Positions 19,265 through 28,669 of a stretch of 64,000 nt of DNA are shown in pieces. The stretch lies in the NCBI GenBank assembly GCA_025655455.1, contig JAHXIV010000056.1, positions 1-64,000 on the forward strand, written 5' to 3'. Position numbers and translations under genes: made by a program. The DNA comes from a gamma proteobacterium symbiont of Taylorina sp. (lineage in GTDB: Bacteria > Pseudomonadota > Gammaproteobacteria > GRL18). How positions within the stretch are numbered: position 1 is the stretch's first letter; each line of letters begins with the position of its first letter. The notes below the pieces were generated by a model that saw nothing but the letters and a program-made list of their open reading frames with translations, was not told the DNA's origin and made no database searches.

Positions 19265-21793
19265 CTAGAGTGTCCTTTTAACCTGAACACGTTCAAAGAC
19301 TTCAATCTGATCACCGACTTTAACATCATTATAGTTTTTTACGCCGATACCACACTCCATGCCAGATTTGACTTCATTCACATCATCTTTAAAGCGCCTT
19401 AGTGATTCTAATTCACCCTCATAGATAACCACATTATCACGCAAGACACGGATAGGATTATTACGTTTAACCAGTCCTTCTGTTACCATACAACCGGCGA
19501 TTGAACCTATTTTTGGTGCCTTGAAAACATCTCTGACTTCAGCAAGTCCAATAATATCTTCTTTAAATTCAGGCAATAACATACCTGTCATTGCTGATTT
19601 CACTTCATCCAGCAGATCATAGATAATACTATAATAGTGCAAATCAATTTCTTCTGCTTCGATAACCTTTTTCGCTGCTGCATCGGCTCGAACATTAAAA
19701 CCTATCATAATAGCACCGGAAGCCAATGCCAGTTGAGCATCAGAAACATTAATACCACCGACCCCGTCAGAAACTACATTAACCTTAATTTCATCAGTAG
19801 ATAATTTTTTCAGCGATTCGCCGATGGCTTCAACGGAACCCTGGACATCCGCCTTTAAAACAACATTGACGGTCTGAACATCTCCAGATTCCATTTGAGT
19901 AAACATATTCTCAAGTTTAGCAGCTTGTTGTCTGGCCAACTTAATGTCACGATATTTACCCTGACGGAAAAGAGCAACCTCACGAGCCTTACGTTCATCC
20001 TTAACAACTAATACTTCTGCTCCAGCTGTTGGTGTACCGGACAGACCTAAAATTTCAACCGGAGTGGAAGGTCCTGCAGTTTTAATCTGCTTATTATTTT
20101 CATCCAGCATCGCTCGAACACGACCAAAATCCTGTCCGGCAATAACCATGTCACCCTTATGCATTTGACCACTCTGAACTAAAACCGTTGCAACAGTACC
20201 GCGTCCTTTATCAAGACGTGATTCAATAACGATGCCCTTTGCAGGGCCTTCTGCAACAGCCTTTAATTCCATAATTTCAGCAGTGACTGAGATGGCATCC
20301 AGTAACTCATCAATACCCTGACCTGTTTTAGCTGAAACAGGCACAAACATGACATCACCACCCCATTCTTCAGGAATAACATCCTGTGCTGACAACTCAT
20401 TTTTTACCCGTTCAGGATCGGAGGCTTCTTTATCAATTTTATTGATTGCAATAATAATAGGCACATTAGCAGCTTTAGAATGCTGTATTGCTTCCTTAGT
20501 CTGCGGCATTACACCATCATCAGCAGCAACAACAACAATAACAATATCAGTTGCATTAGCACCACGAGCACGCATTGAAGTGAACGCAGCATGTCCCGGT
20601 GTATCCAGGAAGGTAATCATACCCTTATCTGTATCAACATGATAGGCACCAATATGTTGAGTAATACCACCAGCTTCACCATCGGCTATTTTTGACTCTC
20701 TGATATAATCCAGTAAAGAAGTTTTACCATGGTCAACATGTCCCATAATCGTTACCACCGGAGAACGAGGCTTTTCTATACCATCACCATGAGAATCCAT
20801 CAGCGCTTCTTCGATTTGTTCATCTTTCATAAAGATGGGATTATGGCCCATTTCTTCAACAACAATTGAAGCTGTTTCCTGATCAAGCATCTGATTGATT
20901 GTCACCATACTGCCAAGATTCATCATCACTTTAATAATTTCACCAGCCTTAACCGATATTTTTTTAGCTAAATCACCGACTTTAATCGTTTCCGGTAATG
21001 AAACATCGATGACTTTGACTTCTGTGGGCATCTCAAACACGTGACGAGTTTCTATCTGAGGCTGCCTGGCTCCTTTTTTCTTTTTAAAACGTCCACCCGA
21101 TCTGTCATCAGCAGCAGATTTGTTTTTACGTCGGATTGTTGTTTTTTCAGCACTTTGTTTGGGTTTATCAGGATGACGTTTTTTAGCATGCTCTAACTTA
21201 TCTGGTTTATTTTCAGATCTCGGAGCTTCTTTAAGTATCGGTCTGGATTGTTTTTTGGCTAATTGTTCCGCTTCACGCTGATTATTAACTTTCTTTTCCT
21301 GTTTCTCTTTTGCCTGAAGTTCTTCCTGCTGCTGTTTTTTGGTTTCTTCCGCCAACCTGGATTTTTCCAGTTCTTGCTGTGCTTTTAAATCAGCCTGTTG
21401 TTTTTCAGCAGTCTGCTTTTCTTCCTGAGCGACCCGACGAGCTTCTAATAATTCAGCATCAGCAGATATTATCTTTGTATCAAGTTCACTTTTCTTGACA
21501 TAGGTGCGTTTTTTTCTAACTTCTACCTTGACTTTATTGCCGGTTTTATTAGAACTGGCTGATGTAGTCAATTCGCTGGTTGTTTTACGTCGCAAAACAA
21601 TTTTATTTGGCGATGTATTCTCAACAGAGCCATGTTTATTGCGTAAAAAAGCCAGCAGCTTTTGTTTTTCATCATCAGTGATGGTTGAATCCGGTCCGTC
21701 AACCTTAATATCAGCACCGTGCATCTGTTCAATAAGACGTTCTATGGGCGTGCCGACTGTTGCTGCAAATTGTGAAACTGTTATTTCTGACAT
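19265..21793 (-). CDS. infB: Translation initiation factor IF-2
   Basis: IF-2 is the GTPase that brings initiator tRNA to the 30S subunit and promotes subunit joining. The 842-residue protein starts with an IF2_N domain ([15 protein letters not shown]), then a long charged, Lys/Glu/Gln-rich linker (about 75-250) and a second IF2_N. The GTPase domain begins near 345 with [32 protein letters not shown] and SAKTGQG. The C-terminal domains follow, ending in [10 protein letters not shown]. Length is similar to E. coli IF2-alpha (890). It lies between nusA and rbfA. An alternative internal start giving a shorter IF2 form cannot be judged. Confidence 0.97.
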   Translation of the reverse strand: MSEITVSQFAATVGTPIERLIEQMHGADIKVDGPDSTITDDEKQKLLAFLRNKHGSVENTSPNKIVLRRKTTSELTTSASSNKTGNKVKVEVRKKRTYVKKSELDTKIISADAELLEARRVAQEEKQTAEKQQADLKAQQELEKSRLAEETKKQQQEELQAKEKQEKKVNNQREAEQLAKKQSRPILKEAPRSENKPDKLEHAKKRHPDKPKQSAEKTTIRRKNKSAADDRSGGRFKKKKGARQPQIETRHVFEMPTEVKVIDVSLPETIKVGDLAKKISVKAGEIIKVMMNLGSMVTINQMLDQETASIVVEEMGHNPIFMKDEQIEEALMDSHGDGIEKPRSPVVTIMGHVDHGKTSLLDYIRESKIADGEAGGITQHIGAYHVDTDKGMITFLDTPGHAAFTSMRARGANATDIVIVVVAADDGVMPQTKEAIQHSKAANVPIIIAINKIDKEASDPERVKNELSAQDVIPEEWGGDVMFVPVSAKTGQGIDELLDAISVTAEIMELKAVAEGPAKGIVIESRLDKGRGTVATVLVQSGQMHKGDMVIAGQDFGRVRAMLDENNKQIKTAGPSTPVEILGLSGTPTAGAEVLVVKDERKAREVALFRQGKYRDIKLARQQAAKLENMFTQMESGDVQTVNVVLKADVQGSVEAIGESLKKLSTDEIKVNVVSDGVGGINVSDAQLALASGAIMIGFNVRADAAAKKVIEAEEIDLHYYSIIYDLLDEVKSAMTGMLLPEFKEDIIGLAEVRDVFKAPKIGSIAGCMVTEGLVKRNNPIRVLRDNVVIYEGELESLRRFKDDVNEVKSGMECGIGVKNYNDVKVGDQIEVFERVQVKRTL

Positions 21794-21814
21794 GATATTT
21801 TCCTCGCCCTTAAC

Positions 21815-23380
21815 TTATTGCTTATCTTCTGTTTGCTGCTCTTCTGCTGTTACTGTATTTGAAACAGAGTCAGCGCTAGAGTCAGAGTCGGATTCAGCAA
21901 ACCAGGGAGCACGGGCTGTCATAATAATTTCAGCAGCTCGTTTTTCATCCAAACCTTCTATATCAATTAATTCATCAACTGATTGTTCAGCTAAATCTTC
22001 CATGGTAATAATATTTCTTGATGCCAGTTGGTGAGCTAGAGTCTCATCCATTCCATCCATCTCCAGTAAATCAGCCGCCGGATCAGCATCACCTAATTGT
22101 TCTTCATCACTAATAGCCTTAGTCAACAAGACATCTTTTGCCCGGTCTCTTAAAGCCAAAACAATGTCTTCATCCAGTTCTTCAATTTCAAGCATTTCCT
22201 GAATCGGCACATAGGCAACTTCTTCTAAAGAAGTAAAACCTTCATTAAGTAATATAATCGCCAGATCTTCATCAACAGTCAGATCATCCATTAATGTATT
22301 GAGTGCTTTTTCAGCATCCTCCTGATTCTTGTTTTCAGCTTCTTCAGCTGTCATTACATTGAGTTCCCAACCGGTTAATTGAGACGCTAGTTTAATATTT
22401 TGTCCATTGCGGCCGATGGCCATTGATAATTGCGATTCTTCAACGGCCACATCCATAGTGTGACGTTCTTCATCAACAACAATAGACTGTACTTCTGCTG
22501 GAGACATAGCATTAATAACGAATTGCGCAGGATTTTCATCCCATAAAATAATATCAACTCTTTCACCGGCCAACTCATTGGAAACAACCTGTACTCTTGA
22601 ACCTCGCATACCAACACAGGCACCCACCGGATCAATACGTTCATCATGTGCTTCAACAGCAATTTTTGCCCGTAAACCCGGATCACGGGCAGCGCTATGT
22701 ATCTGGATCAAGCCATCACCAATTTCAGGCACTTCTATTTTAAATAATTCTATTAAAAATTCAGATGAAACCCGACTTAAATTAAGCTGTGGTCCGCGGT
22801 TTTGAGTTTTAACATCAAAAAGATAACCTCGAACCCGATCACCGTTTCGTACTGGTTCCCTTGGGATCATATCTTCTCTTTTTACAATGGCATCAACATT
22901 GTTGCCAATATCAACGATAACATTACCTCTTTCAATTCTCTTAACTGTACCGGACAACATATCACCAATACGTTCCTGATATTCATCAACTACTTTCTTT
23001 CTTTCAGCTTCTCTGACTTTCTGCACTATCACCTGTTTGGCAGCTTGTGCTGCAATGCGACCAAATTCAACAGATTCAATGGATTCTTCAATAAATTCAC
23101 CCGGATTAATCTCAGGATTATCATCAATAACCCGTGAAAGCAGAACTTGTTTGTCATAATATTCGAAAGGATCCACTTCATCATCAAGCACCTGCCAGCA
23201 GCGAAAAGTCTCATAATCACCGGTATTTCTGTCTATATCCACTCTAACTTCAACATCCTTGGTATATTTCTTCTTCGTTGCAGAAGCTAAAGCAAGTTCA
23301 AGTGCCTGGAAAATAATTTCTTTTTCAATGCCGCGTTCATGTGCAACAGTATCAACGACCAGGAGGATTTCTTTACTCAT
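21815..23380 (-). CDS. nusA: Transcription termination/antitermination factor NusA
   Basis: NusA binds RNA polymerase and modulates pausing, termination and antitermination. The 521-residue protein has the N-terminal polymerase-binding domain (MSKEILLVVDTVAHERGI onward), an S1 domain near 135-200 (SGTVKRIERGNVIVDIGN), and two KH domains with VGMRGSRVQVVSNELAGE and AIGRNGQNIKLASQLTGW. Two C-terminal acidic helix-hairpin repeats (about 370-500) complete the gammaproteobacterial form. The C-terminus is Ser/Asp/Glu-rich. It follows rimP and precedes infB by 21 bases. Confidence 0.97.
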   Translation of the reverse strand: MSKEILLVVDTVAHERGIEKEIIFQALELALASATKKKYTKDVEVRVDIDRNTGDYETFRCWQVLDDEVDPFEYYDKQVLLSRVIDDNPEINPGEFIEESIESVEFGRIAAQAAKQVIVQKVREAERKKVVDEYQERIGDMLSGTVKRIERGNVIVDIGNNVDAIVKREDMIPREPVRNGDRVRGYLFDVKTQNRGPQLNLSRVSSEFLIELFKIEVPEIGDGLIQIHSAARDPGLRAKIAVEAHDERIDPVGACVGMRGSRVQVVSNELAGERVDIILWDENPAQFVINAMSPAEVQSIVVDEERHTMDVAVEESQLSMAIGRNGQNIKLASQLTGWELNVMTAEEAENKNQEDAEKALNTLMDDLTVDEDLAIILLNEGFTSLEEVAYVPIQEMLEIEELDEDIVLALRDRAKDVLLTKAISDEEQLGDADPAADLLEMDGMDETLAHQLASRNIITMEDLAEQSVDELIDIEGLDEKRAAEIIMTARAPWFAESDSDSSADSVSNTVTAEEQQTEDKQ

Positions 23381-23414
23381 ATATTTACCTTAACTATTAT
23401 GACCACTAAGATCT

Positions 23415-23891
23415 TTAAAATTTTGCCACTAAATTAGCTTTTTCAATGTCTAAAAAAGGAATGCTTATTATTTCATTATTTTCGTCACTAAAAAGAATAT
23501 TATCGTCTTCAATTGAAGTGATAGTTGCTCTAAATTTGCGTTGTCCTGTGCCAATATTAGCACCGTGCTGAGGACGAAAAGTCTTAAATTTAACTTCCTG
23601 ACCAATAAATTGTTCAAAATGAGCAAGCTTAAATAAGGGTCTGTTCATACCGGGAGAAGACACTTCCAGAGTATATTCATCACTAATAGGATCTTCAACG
23701 TCTAATACAGCACCTATCTGACGACTTACAAGTGCACAGTCATCAACATTGACTCCTGCCGGGGAATCAATATAAATCCTCAAAATAGAATGACGCCCTT
23801 GAGAAATATACTCTAAGCCAACAAATTCATAGTCCATAGAGCTGACTACAGGTTCTAATAGTGTTTCCAGTTGTTGGCTTTTTACTATCAA
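23415..23891 (-). CDS. rimP: Ribosome maturation factor RimP
   Basis: RimP assists assembly of the 30S subunit and leads the nusA-infB operon in most bacteria. The 158-residue protein has the family pattern LEPVVSSMDYEFVGLEY, LRIYIDSPAGVNVDDCALVSRQIGAVLDVED, YTLEVSSPGMNRPLFK and the C-terminal SH3-like domain. The first codon is TTG with a GAGAT ribosome-site-like stretch upstream. No ATG is available that would keep the conserved N-terminus. A terminator-like hairpin lies 86 bases before this start. Confidence 0.95.
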   Translation of the reverse strand: MIVKSQQLETLLEPVVSSMDYEFVGLEYISQGRHSILRIYIDSPAGVNVDDCALVSRQIGAVLDVEDPISDEYTLEVSSPGMNRPLFKLAHFEQFIGQEVKFKTFRPQHGANIGTGQRKFRATITSIEDDNILFSDENNEIISIPFLDIEKANLVAKF

Positions 23892-23976
23892 TGACTTATA
23901 TCTCGTTTAAAAAATTCTTTCATCCTGCCTGTCTCTACACTTTAGTATGCTTTTCAGTATAAGCTCTTCAATAAGC

Positions 23977-24000
23977 AAAAAAAAATGGGCCATAGGCCCA
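23977..24000 (-). terminator. Terminator hairpin upstream of rimP
   Basis: The minus strand reads a perfect 6-base stem TGGGCC / GGCCCA with a 3-base loop followed by nine T residues. It lies between a strong promoter (24128-24156) and rimP, so it either ends a separate small RNA or attenuates the rimP-nusA-infB operon. Confidence 0.85.
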
Positions 24001-24121
24001 CTCTCTCGATTCCTGTTCAAAATAACACTGAAACAGGCTGGAAATCAGATAATTTCCTTTGTAGTTCTTTATAGTAAATATACTGAAGAGCCGTCAGCCA
24101 GAAAACTGCTCTTAATTAATG
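23977..24121 (-). ncRNA. Candidate small RNA or attenuated leader of the rimP operon (~145 nt)
   Basis: The 314-base gap before rimP holds, in order on the minus strand, a sigma-70 promoter, a hairpin AAGAG(C)/GCTCTT (24086-24113) with an inner CAG/CTG, a hairpin GGAAAT/ATTTCC (24040-24057), a hairpin CCTGTT/AACAGG (24012-24037), and a terminator (23977-24000). A transcript from about 24121 would be about 145 nt and almost fully structured. No ORF fits. It lacks tRNA features, although this locus carries a tRNA in E. coli (metY). It could be a free RNA or a leader controlling NusA/IF2 expression. I cannot match it to a known family. Confidence 0.6.
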
Positions 24122-24127
24122 CGCTAG

Positions 24128-24156
24128 ATTATAGGGTTAAGTGCCTTTCATAGCAA
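24128..24156 (-). promoter_or_regulatory. Strong sigma-70 promoter upstream of the rimP-nusA-infB operon
   Basis: The minus strand reads TTGCTA, a 17-base spacer, and a perfect TATAAT. The expected start of transcription is near 24121, ahead of the hairpin string and terminator. Confidence 0.65.
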
Positions 24157-24205
24157 GTTCTTTTGTAATTAAATGATGTCATGAGAAGAAATTTTTATTT
24201 CTACT

Positions 24206-24844
24206 TTATTTTTTCTTCCATATTCCATTTTGAGACTGATACATCCATCCTGAAGAAATTTTATTAATCCAGGTCTTACTGAATGTTTTTTGAATATCTG
24301 CCCGCCATTCAGGATGACCATTTGCATTAGCTATTTCACTATAAAGTGCATTTCTATCCTTATTTTCAGCCTTGATTAAATTTTTTGCTTTAGATTTTTG
24401 TTTAACTGACAATTTTTTACCGCTGACCAGTGCAATCAAACCATTATTTGTAAATCCAATGCTGCCGGACTGATAGTAAGGCTGCAGCTTTGACTGTCTT
24501 TTTCCCATACTATTTCTAATAGATCGTATTTTTGCTGATTCTATTGAAATGTTGGCCTGCCCTGCCTGTGCTGTTGGAATAAAAAAGTCCAGTACGGCAA
24601 TCAATGAGTGATTTTTTCTATAAATAAAATTACTTTGTGGCTCAGACAGTGAGTCAACTGGTTTAGACTGCAGGACTTCATCAATAATTTGCTCGGCTGC
24701 TTTTTCAGCTGCCGCTGCAGGAAAATAGATATTAATTGTGACACAGGAGATAATAGTTAAACTAATTAACAGACCAAGAAATAATTGACGTAATTGATTT
24801 TTTTTTATGCTATTAGGATTAAATTTTAAAGTAATTGAATTCAT
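24206..24844 (-). CDS. Lipoprotein with YdbL-like (DUF1318) domain
   Basis: This 212-residue protein begins with a long basic n-region, a hydrophobic helix and a lipobox ending at Cys34 (TIISCVTINIYFPAAAAEKAAE). The C-terminal half matches the YdbL/DUF1318 family: NNGLIALVSGKKLS, KAENKDRNALYSEIANANGHPEWRADIQKTF and a closing WINKISSGWMYQ. It lies 77 bases after the YdbH-like gene. In E. coli ydbH is followed by ynbE (a tiny lipoprotein) and ydbL (a periplasmic protein). Here a single lipoprotein carries the YdbL domain and no separate ynbE is present, so this gene may combine both roles; that part is inference. Confidence 0.8.
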   Translation of the reverse strand: MNSITLKFNPNSIKKNQLRQLFLGLLISLTIISCVTINIYFPAAAAEKAAEQIIDEVLQSKPVDSLSEPQSNFIYRKNHSLIAVLDFFIPTAQAGQANISIESAKIRSIRNSMGKRQSKLQPYYQSGSIGFTNNGLIALVSGKKLSVKQKSKAKNLIKAENKDRNALYSEIANANGHPEWRADIQKTFSKTWINKISSGWMYQSQNGIWKKK

Positions 24845-24921
24845 TTTATTAAGCCCTGATTAATTTTTGAGTACTTGTTGGGGGCTGTTGACCTGATCAA
24901 CAGTTCCTGATATTAACACAT

Positions 24922-27273
24922 TTATTGTATGACTGCCTGATTGGCGTTTCGAATAGATGTTAAACGGCTGATCAGTACCTGCCAGTTAACTTTATCCTGA
25001 AATCCCATCACATCTATTCTTGGAATACCACCACCCTTTACAATATAATACCCATCCCCTTTTTTTTCTACCCCGGCCATGGAACAGATATTATTTTCCA
25101 GCCGGCAACTCAAACCAATTTTATGATAACCGAAGGTTTCAAAAATACTTAAAAAACTTCTTGATATTAATCCTGAAACACCGCCCAGACTGGATATATT
25201 ATCAATTGCTGTCTGGCTGATTCTATGTCGACTTTTATCCTTTTCCGGGGTACGAAAAGAAGCATTAAAGGCAATAGGCTGCCATGACTGCAATATCAGG
25301 TTGGATATATTTCCTTCCAGACGTCCCTGAATTTCACCAAAATCATAAGTTTTTGTTAAAGATTCAAGATTGAGGTGATTGAGATCGATATTGGCTTGCA
25401 AACGGGCATAATCCTGCAGAGGATTTTCGATAGTTAAGTTTTTAATGATAATCGTGCCGTCAAAAACCTGCAGCAGCATAGCACCACCAATTTTAAAATG
25501 ATCTTTACCATAAGTCGTTGAAGGAATGATTGCTGAAAGTTTTCCATCCATAACAGGCCAGTTAAAATGCTCTGAAATGAGTGAGAGTGAAATCGGTTTT
25601 ATCATACCATCAACAACCAGAGTCATTTTACGATCAGCTTCAGATGTTTGATCCATGTGTTTTATATCAAGGTGATCAATTTGAATAGCACCATCAAACA
25701 ATGGAATTTCGGTCTTTTCAAGCAGTCTGAACTGATCACCTTGAGTAATAAAATCAACTGAGGTCTGTCCTAATGGTAATTGACTGAGGCTGGCTTTTTC
25801 CCATGTCAGATGACTTTTAATTTCTTTATTGATATTAGAATTCTGCCAGTTAATCACAGCATTCAAATGTTCAAAAGAAATATTATCTTTAAATTTCAAA
25901 CTTAAATTATAAGCATTTAGATTAATATCAACATGTTGAGAGTTATTTATAGATTTTAGCTTAACTGTAGAATCTAGTTTTCCATCCAGTTCAAAATCTT
26001 CATAATCCGTCCCTTCTAAAATATTGTTTAAATATAATGAATTAAGCCGGCTGGAATTGCTTAGTCTTAATTTAGCTTCTAAATTAATGAGTTTGGCTAT
26101 GTCCTTTAAATCGGGGTCTAAATTAATTTTTCCTGTCGATTCAAGTTCCAGAATATGTGGAAGTTTAAGAGAAAATTTTGAGAAAGCAATTGTATTATGA
26201 TTTTTTTGATAACTTAGTTGAGCATCTAATAATTCATTGCCCTGGAAAACGACATAAATTCCATTTTGATAGATTTCTCCTTTTGGCTTACTAAGCAGAA
26301 CACGAATTTCCTGATTCTGTGATAATTTTTGCTGGTATCCACGGGGCATAAGTTTCGTTTGAGCAGACGAGCTGCTCAACTCAGCTTTATACCCACGGGG
26401 CATAAGTTTCGTTTGAGCAGACGAGCTGCTCAACTCAGCTTTATAATTTAACTGATATTGAAATTCCAGGTTTTCAGCCAGATCCTCCTGATAAGAATAA
26501 TGCAGTTGCTTAAAACTCCCATTAATATTTGCAGATTTAAGCCTAAAGCTATTTTCTTGAGAAATCTTGCCTGAAAATTGAGCAATAAAACTCCCCTGTC
26601 CGCCCAATTCATTAAATTTTTTAATTTCTGCTGCTAAATAGAAATCAATATAGTGTTTAATTTCCTGATAGTTTACTTGTTGAGCTTGTAATTTTGCTGA
26701 CCAGTTGTTTTTATTGATTTGAAATTCAATAGAAATTAATCCATTTTCTTTGGAATGACTGGTATTTAAATGATCAATTGTTAATGACAACTGATCATTC
26801 AGCAAATTATATTGCAGTGAAAAAAGAGCCGTAGATAATAAAGACTTAGATTGGGAATTTACGGGAAACAGACCTCGTGCTGAAATATTTCCCTTTTCAC
26901 AGAAAAAACTATTATTCTCAAAGGAAAAAGACGGACAGTGTAATTTTACTGATTTTAGACTGCTATAAGGTTCAGGAAATTTTATTTTAGAAAAATTAAT
27001 ATTGAGACTGGCTGGTAAAGAACTAATATCCAGTTCCAGCTCTAGTTGATCCAGTTGTAAATCCTGATAGAGTTTTGCAGAACTATCTAAACTCTCTGTA
27101 CTATCTGACTTTTTTTCTAAAGAGTCAGATGCTGTATTCAACAGCAATTGTTCAATTGATAAGCGTATATGACCAATAGACAAGGAACTCTGACAATAAA
27201 ATAAACCAATAATCACTATCATTACTAAAACCAACTTTTTTGGTAATGACAACAGAGTTATAAAGTAATTCAT
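24922..27273 (-). CDS. ydbH: YdbH-like AsmA-type intermembrane (phospholipid transport) protein
   Basis: This 783-residue protein has one N-terminal membrane helix (KLVLVMIVIIGLFYCQSSL) followed by a long periplasmic beta-rich region of the repeating-groove type seen in AsmA/TamB/YdbH proteins. The C-terminus has the YdbH signature: HKIGLSCRLENNICSMAGV, GYYIVKGGGIPRIDVMGF and VNWQVLISRL. In E. coli YdbH, with TamB and YhdP, carries phospholipids across the periplasm to the outer membrane. Length is somewhat below E. coli YdbH (879). It carries an in-frame insertion of two 18-residue units near residue 280-315. Upstream is cysM; the partner lipoprotein follows. Confidence 0.82.
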   Translation of the reverse strand: MNYFITLLSLPKKLVLVMIVIIGLFYCQSSLSIGHIRLSIEQLLLNTASDSLEKKSDSTESLDSSAKLYQDLQLDQLELELDISSLPASLNINFSKIKFPEPYSSLKSVKLHCPSFSFENNSFFCEKGNISARGLFPVNSQSKSLLSTALFSLQYNLLNDQLSLTIDHLNTSHSKENGLISIEFQINKNNWSAKLQAQQVNYQEIKHYIDFYLAAEIKKFNELGGQGSFIAQFSGKISQENSFRLKSANINGSFKQLHYSYQEDLAENLEFQYQLNYKAELSSSSAQTKLMPRGYKAELSSSSAQTKLMPRGYQQKLSQNQEIRVLLSKPKGEIYQNGIYVVFQGNELLDAQLSYQKNHNTIAFSKFSLKLPHILELESTGKINLDPDLKDIAKLINLEAKLRLSNSSRLNSLYLNNILEGTDYEDFELDGKLDSTVKLKSINNSQHVDINLNAYNLSLKFKDNISFEHLNAVINWQNSNINKEIKSHLTWEKASLSQLPLGQTSVDFITQGDQFRLLEKTEIPLFDGAIQIDHLDIKHMDQTSEADRKMTLVVDGMIKPISLSLISEHFNWPVMDGKLSAIIPSTTYGKDHFKIGGAMLLQVFDGTIIIKNLTIENPLQDYARLQANIDLNHLNLESLTKTYDFGEIQGRLEGNISNLILQSWQPIAFNASFRTPEKDKSRHRISQTAIDNISSLGGVSGLISRSFLSIFETFGYHKIGLSCRLENNICSMAGVEKKGDGYYIVKGGGIPRIDVMGFQDKVNWQVLISRLTSIRNANQAVIQ
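26339..26446 (-). repeat. Two tandem copies of a 54-bp palindrome-bearing unit inside ydbH
   Basis: The unit starts CCACGGGGCATAAGTTTCG and recurs exactly 54 bp later (26339 and 26393). Each copy contains the palindrome TGAGCAG-ACGAG-CTGCTCA. On the coding strand each copy encodes KAELSSSSAQTKLMPRGY, so the reading frame is kept. Removing both copies leaves a smooth join QYQLNY/QQKLSQ, which suggests insertion into a pre-existing gene. Confidence 0.9.
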
Positions 27274-27299
27274 TCTGATTTATGCAAGATCAACAGCCT

Positions 27300-28190
27300 C
27301 TAAGCTGGAAATACTCCAGTTGATAAATATCGATCACCCCGATCACAAATAATAACAACAATAGTCGCATTTTCTATTTTTTCAGAAAGTTTTAATGCAG
27401 CAGCAATGGCTCCACCGGATGAAACACCGGCAAAAATACCTTCTCTGGAAGCTAATTCTCTCACTGCATTTTCAGCTTCTTCCTGTGTCACATCAATAAT
27501 CGAATCCACTTCCCGGGCATTGTATATTTTAGGTAAATATTCTTCAGGCCAGCGACGAATGCCGGGGATCTGCGATCCTTCTGTCGGCTGAACACCAATA
27601 ATTTTAATCTCGGGATTTTTTTCCTTTAAAAACCGGGATGTCCCCATAATAGTCCCTGTTGTACCCATTGAACTGACAAAATGAGTCACTTCTTTATGAG
27701 TATCTTTCCATATTTCAGGACCGGTGCCTAAATAATGTGATATGGGGTTATCCTGATTAGAAAATTGATCCAGAATAATTCCTTTTCCCTCAGCCTCCAT
27801 CTCCTTTGACTTATCAATAGCCGCTTCCATGCTGCCCTCTGCAGGCGTCAATATAATTTCAGATCCAAATGCCCTCATCACACCTCGTCGCTCTTCACTC
27901 ATATGTTCCGGCATAATCAATATCATCTTATAGCCTTTTATGGCAGCAGCCATCGCTAAGGCAATACCGGTATTACCGCTGGTGGCTTCGATCAATGTAT
28001 CACCGGGTTTTATATCACCGCGCTGCTCAGCACGATTTATCATACTTAATGCGGGACGATCTTTTACAGAGCCTGCAGGGTTATTCCCTTCAAGTTTAAC
28101 AAGAATATGATTAGAAGTATTACCCGGCATCCGCTGTAATTTAACTAAAGGGGTATTACCGATAAATTGATCAATTGTAGGATAGTTCAT
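27300..28190 (-). CDS. cysM: Cysteine synthase B (O-acetylserine/thiosulfate sulfhydrylase)
   Basis: CysM makes cysteine (or S-sulfocysteine from thiosulfate) from O-acetylserine using pyridoxal phosphate. The catalytic Lys is in NPAGSVKDRPA, the phosphate-loop motifs are EATSGNTGIALA and SSMGTTGTIMG, and the CysM-type MPEHMSEERR replaces the CysK loop. I take the ATG at 28190 (MNYPTIDQFIGNTPLV, 296 residues, as in E. coli at 303) and not the track start at a TTG eight codons earlier. It is divergent from the HPt gene. In several gammaproteobacteria cysM lies next to a BarA/GacS sensor gene, which fits the HPt neighbour. Confidence 0.95.
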   Translation of the reverse strand: MNYPTIDQFIGNTPLVKLQRMPGNTSNHILVKLEGNNPAGSVKDRPALSMINRAEQRGDIKPGDTLIEATSGNTGIALAMAAAIKGYKMILIMPEHMSEERRGVMRAFGSEIILTPAEGSMEAAIDKSKEMEAEGKGIILDQFSNQDNPISHYLGTGPEIWKDTHKEVTHFVSSMGTTGTIMGTSRFLKEKNPEIKIIGVQPTEGSQIPGIRRWPEEYLPKIYNAREVDSIIDVTQEEAENAVRELASREGIFAGVSSGGAIAAALKLSEKIENATIVVIICDRGDRYLSTGVFPA

Positions 28191-28304
28191 TTGATTATCT
28201 TTGTAGGTTTTCAAGGTTTAAGGAAAATGGAAACAAATAAATAAGAACTATTTTAAACCTTTATGGTATATTTACAAACATTGAAAACCTGACTGGAATA
28301 ACTA

Positions 28305-28643
28305 TTGAAAATTTTGCCTGTTCTTGATTTAACCAAGGCTCTTGATGTCTCTTCTAATAATCGATCTCTGGCTGATGATCTTCTGGCTATGTTAATTAAA
28401 GCCATTCCTGAATATAACATGGAAATAGATAATCAGCGAGGCAATAGAAAAGAATTAAAATTAATCATCCATAAAATTTACGGTGCTTTACGATATCTTG
28501 GTGCTCCTGCGCTCTCTGCTATTATTGGTGAAATAAATAATGACTTATTTGAACTGAGTGATGAACAGCTGGATGATAAAATTGGGAATGTTTTTATAGA
28601 ATTTGACAGATTGCTCAAAGAAGAAAAATATACTAATTACTGA
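28305..28643 (+). CDS. Stand-alone HPt protein resembling the BarA C-terminal domain
   Basis: This 112-residue protein has an HPt pattern: LADDLLAMLIKAIPEY, then IIHKIYGALRYLGAPAL with likely phosphoacceptor His56. The His-x-(I/L)-x-GA-x-RY-x-G-x-P block is very close to the HPt domain of BarA-type hybrid sensors. The first codon is TTG directly after an in-frame TAA stop, with a weak GGA ahead. No kinase or receiver domain precedes it. It may be a free phosphotransfer protein or what is left of a split or eroded barA next to cysM. It is the only plus-strand gene in the first 49 kb. Confidence 0.72.
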   Translation: MKILPVLDLTKALDVSSNNRSLADDLLAMLIKAIPEYNMEIDNQRGNRKELKLIIHKIYGALRYLGAPALSAIIGEINNDLFELSDEQLDDKIGNVFIEFDRLLKEEKYTNY

Positions 28644-28669
28644 GAAGTCCGTTTATAAAGCAGTAAGGC

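Noticed and set aside
21504-22034. Plus-strand ORF of 176 residues across nusA/infB
   Set aside because: It is antisense to the conserved ends of infB and nusA, is Ser/Ile-rich low complexity, and resembles no protein; a codon-bias shadow.
23900-24160. A tRNA gene upstream of rimP, as in E. coli
   Set aside because: No acceptor stem, no TTC-containing T-arm and no anticodon arm can be formed; the segment is a chain of simple hairpins ending in a terminator.
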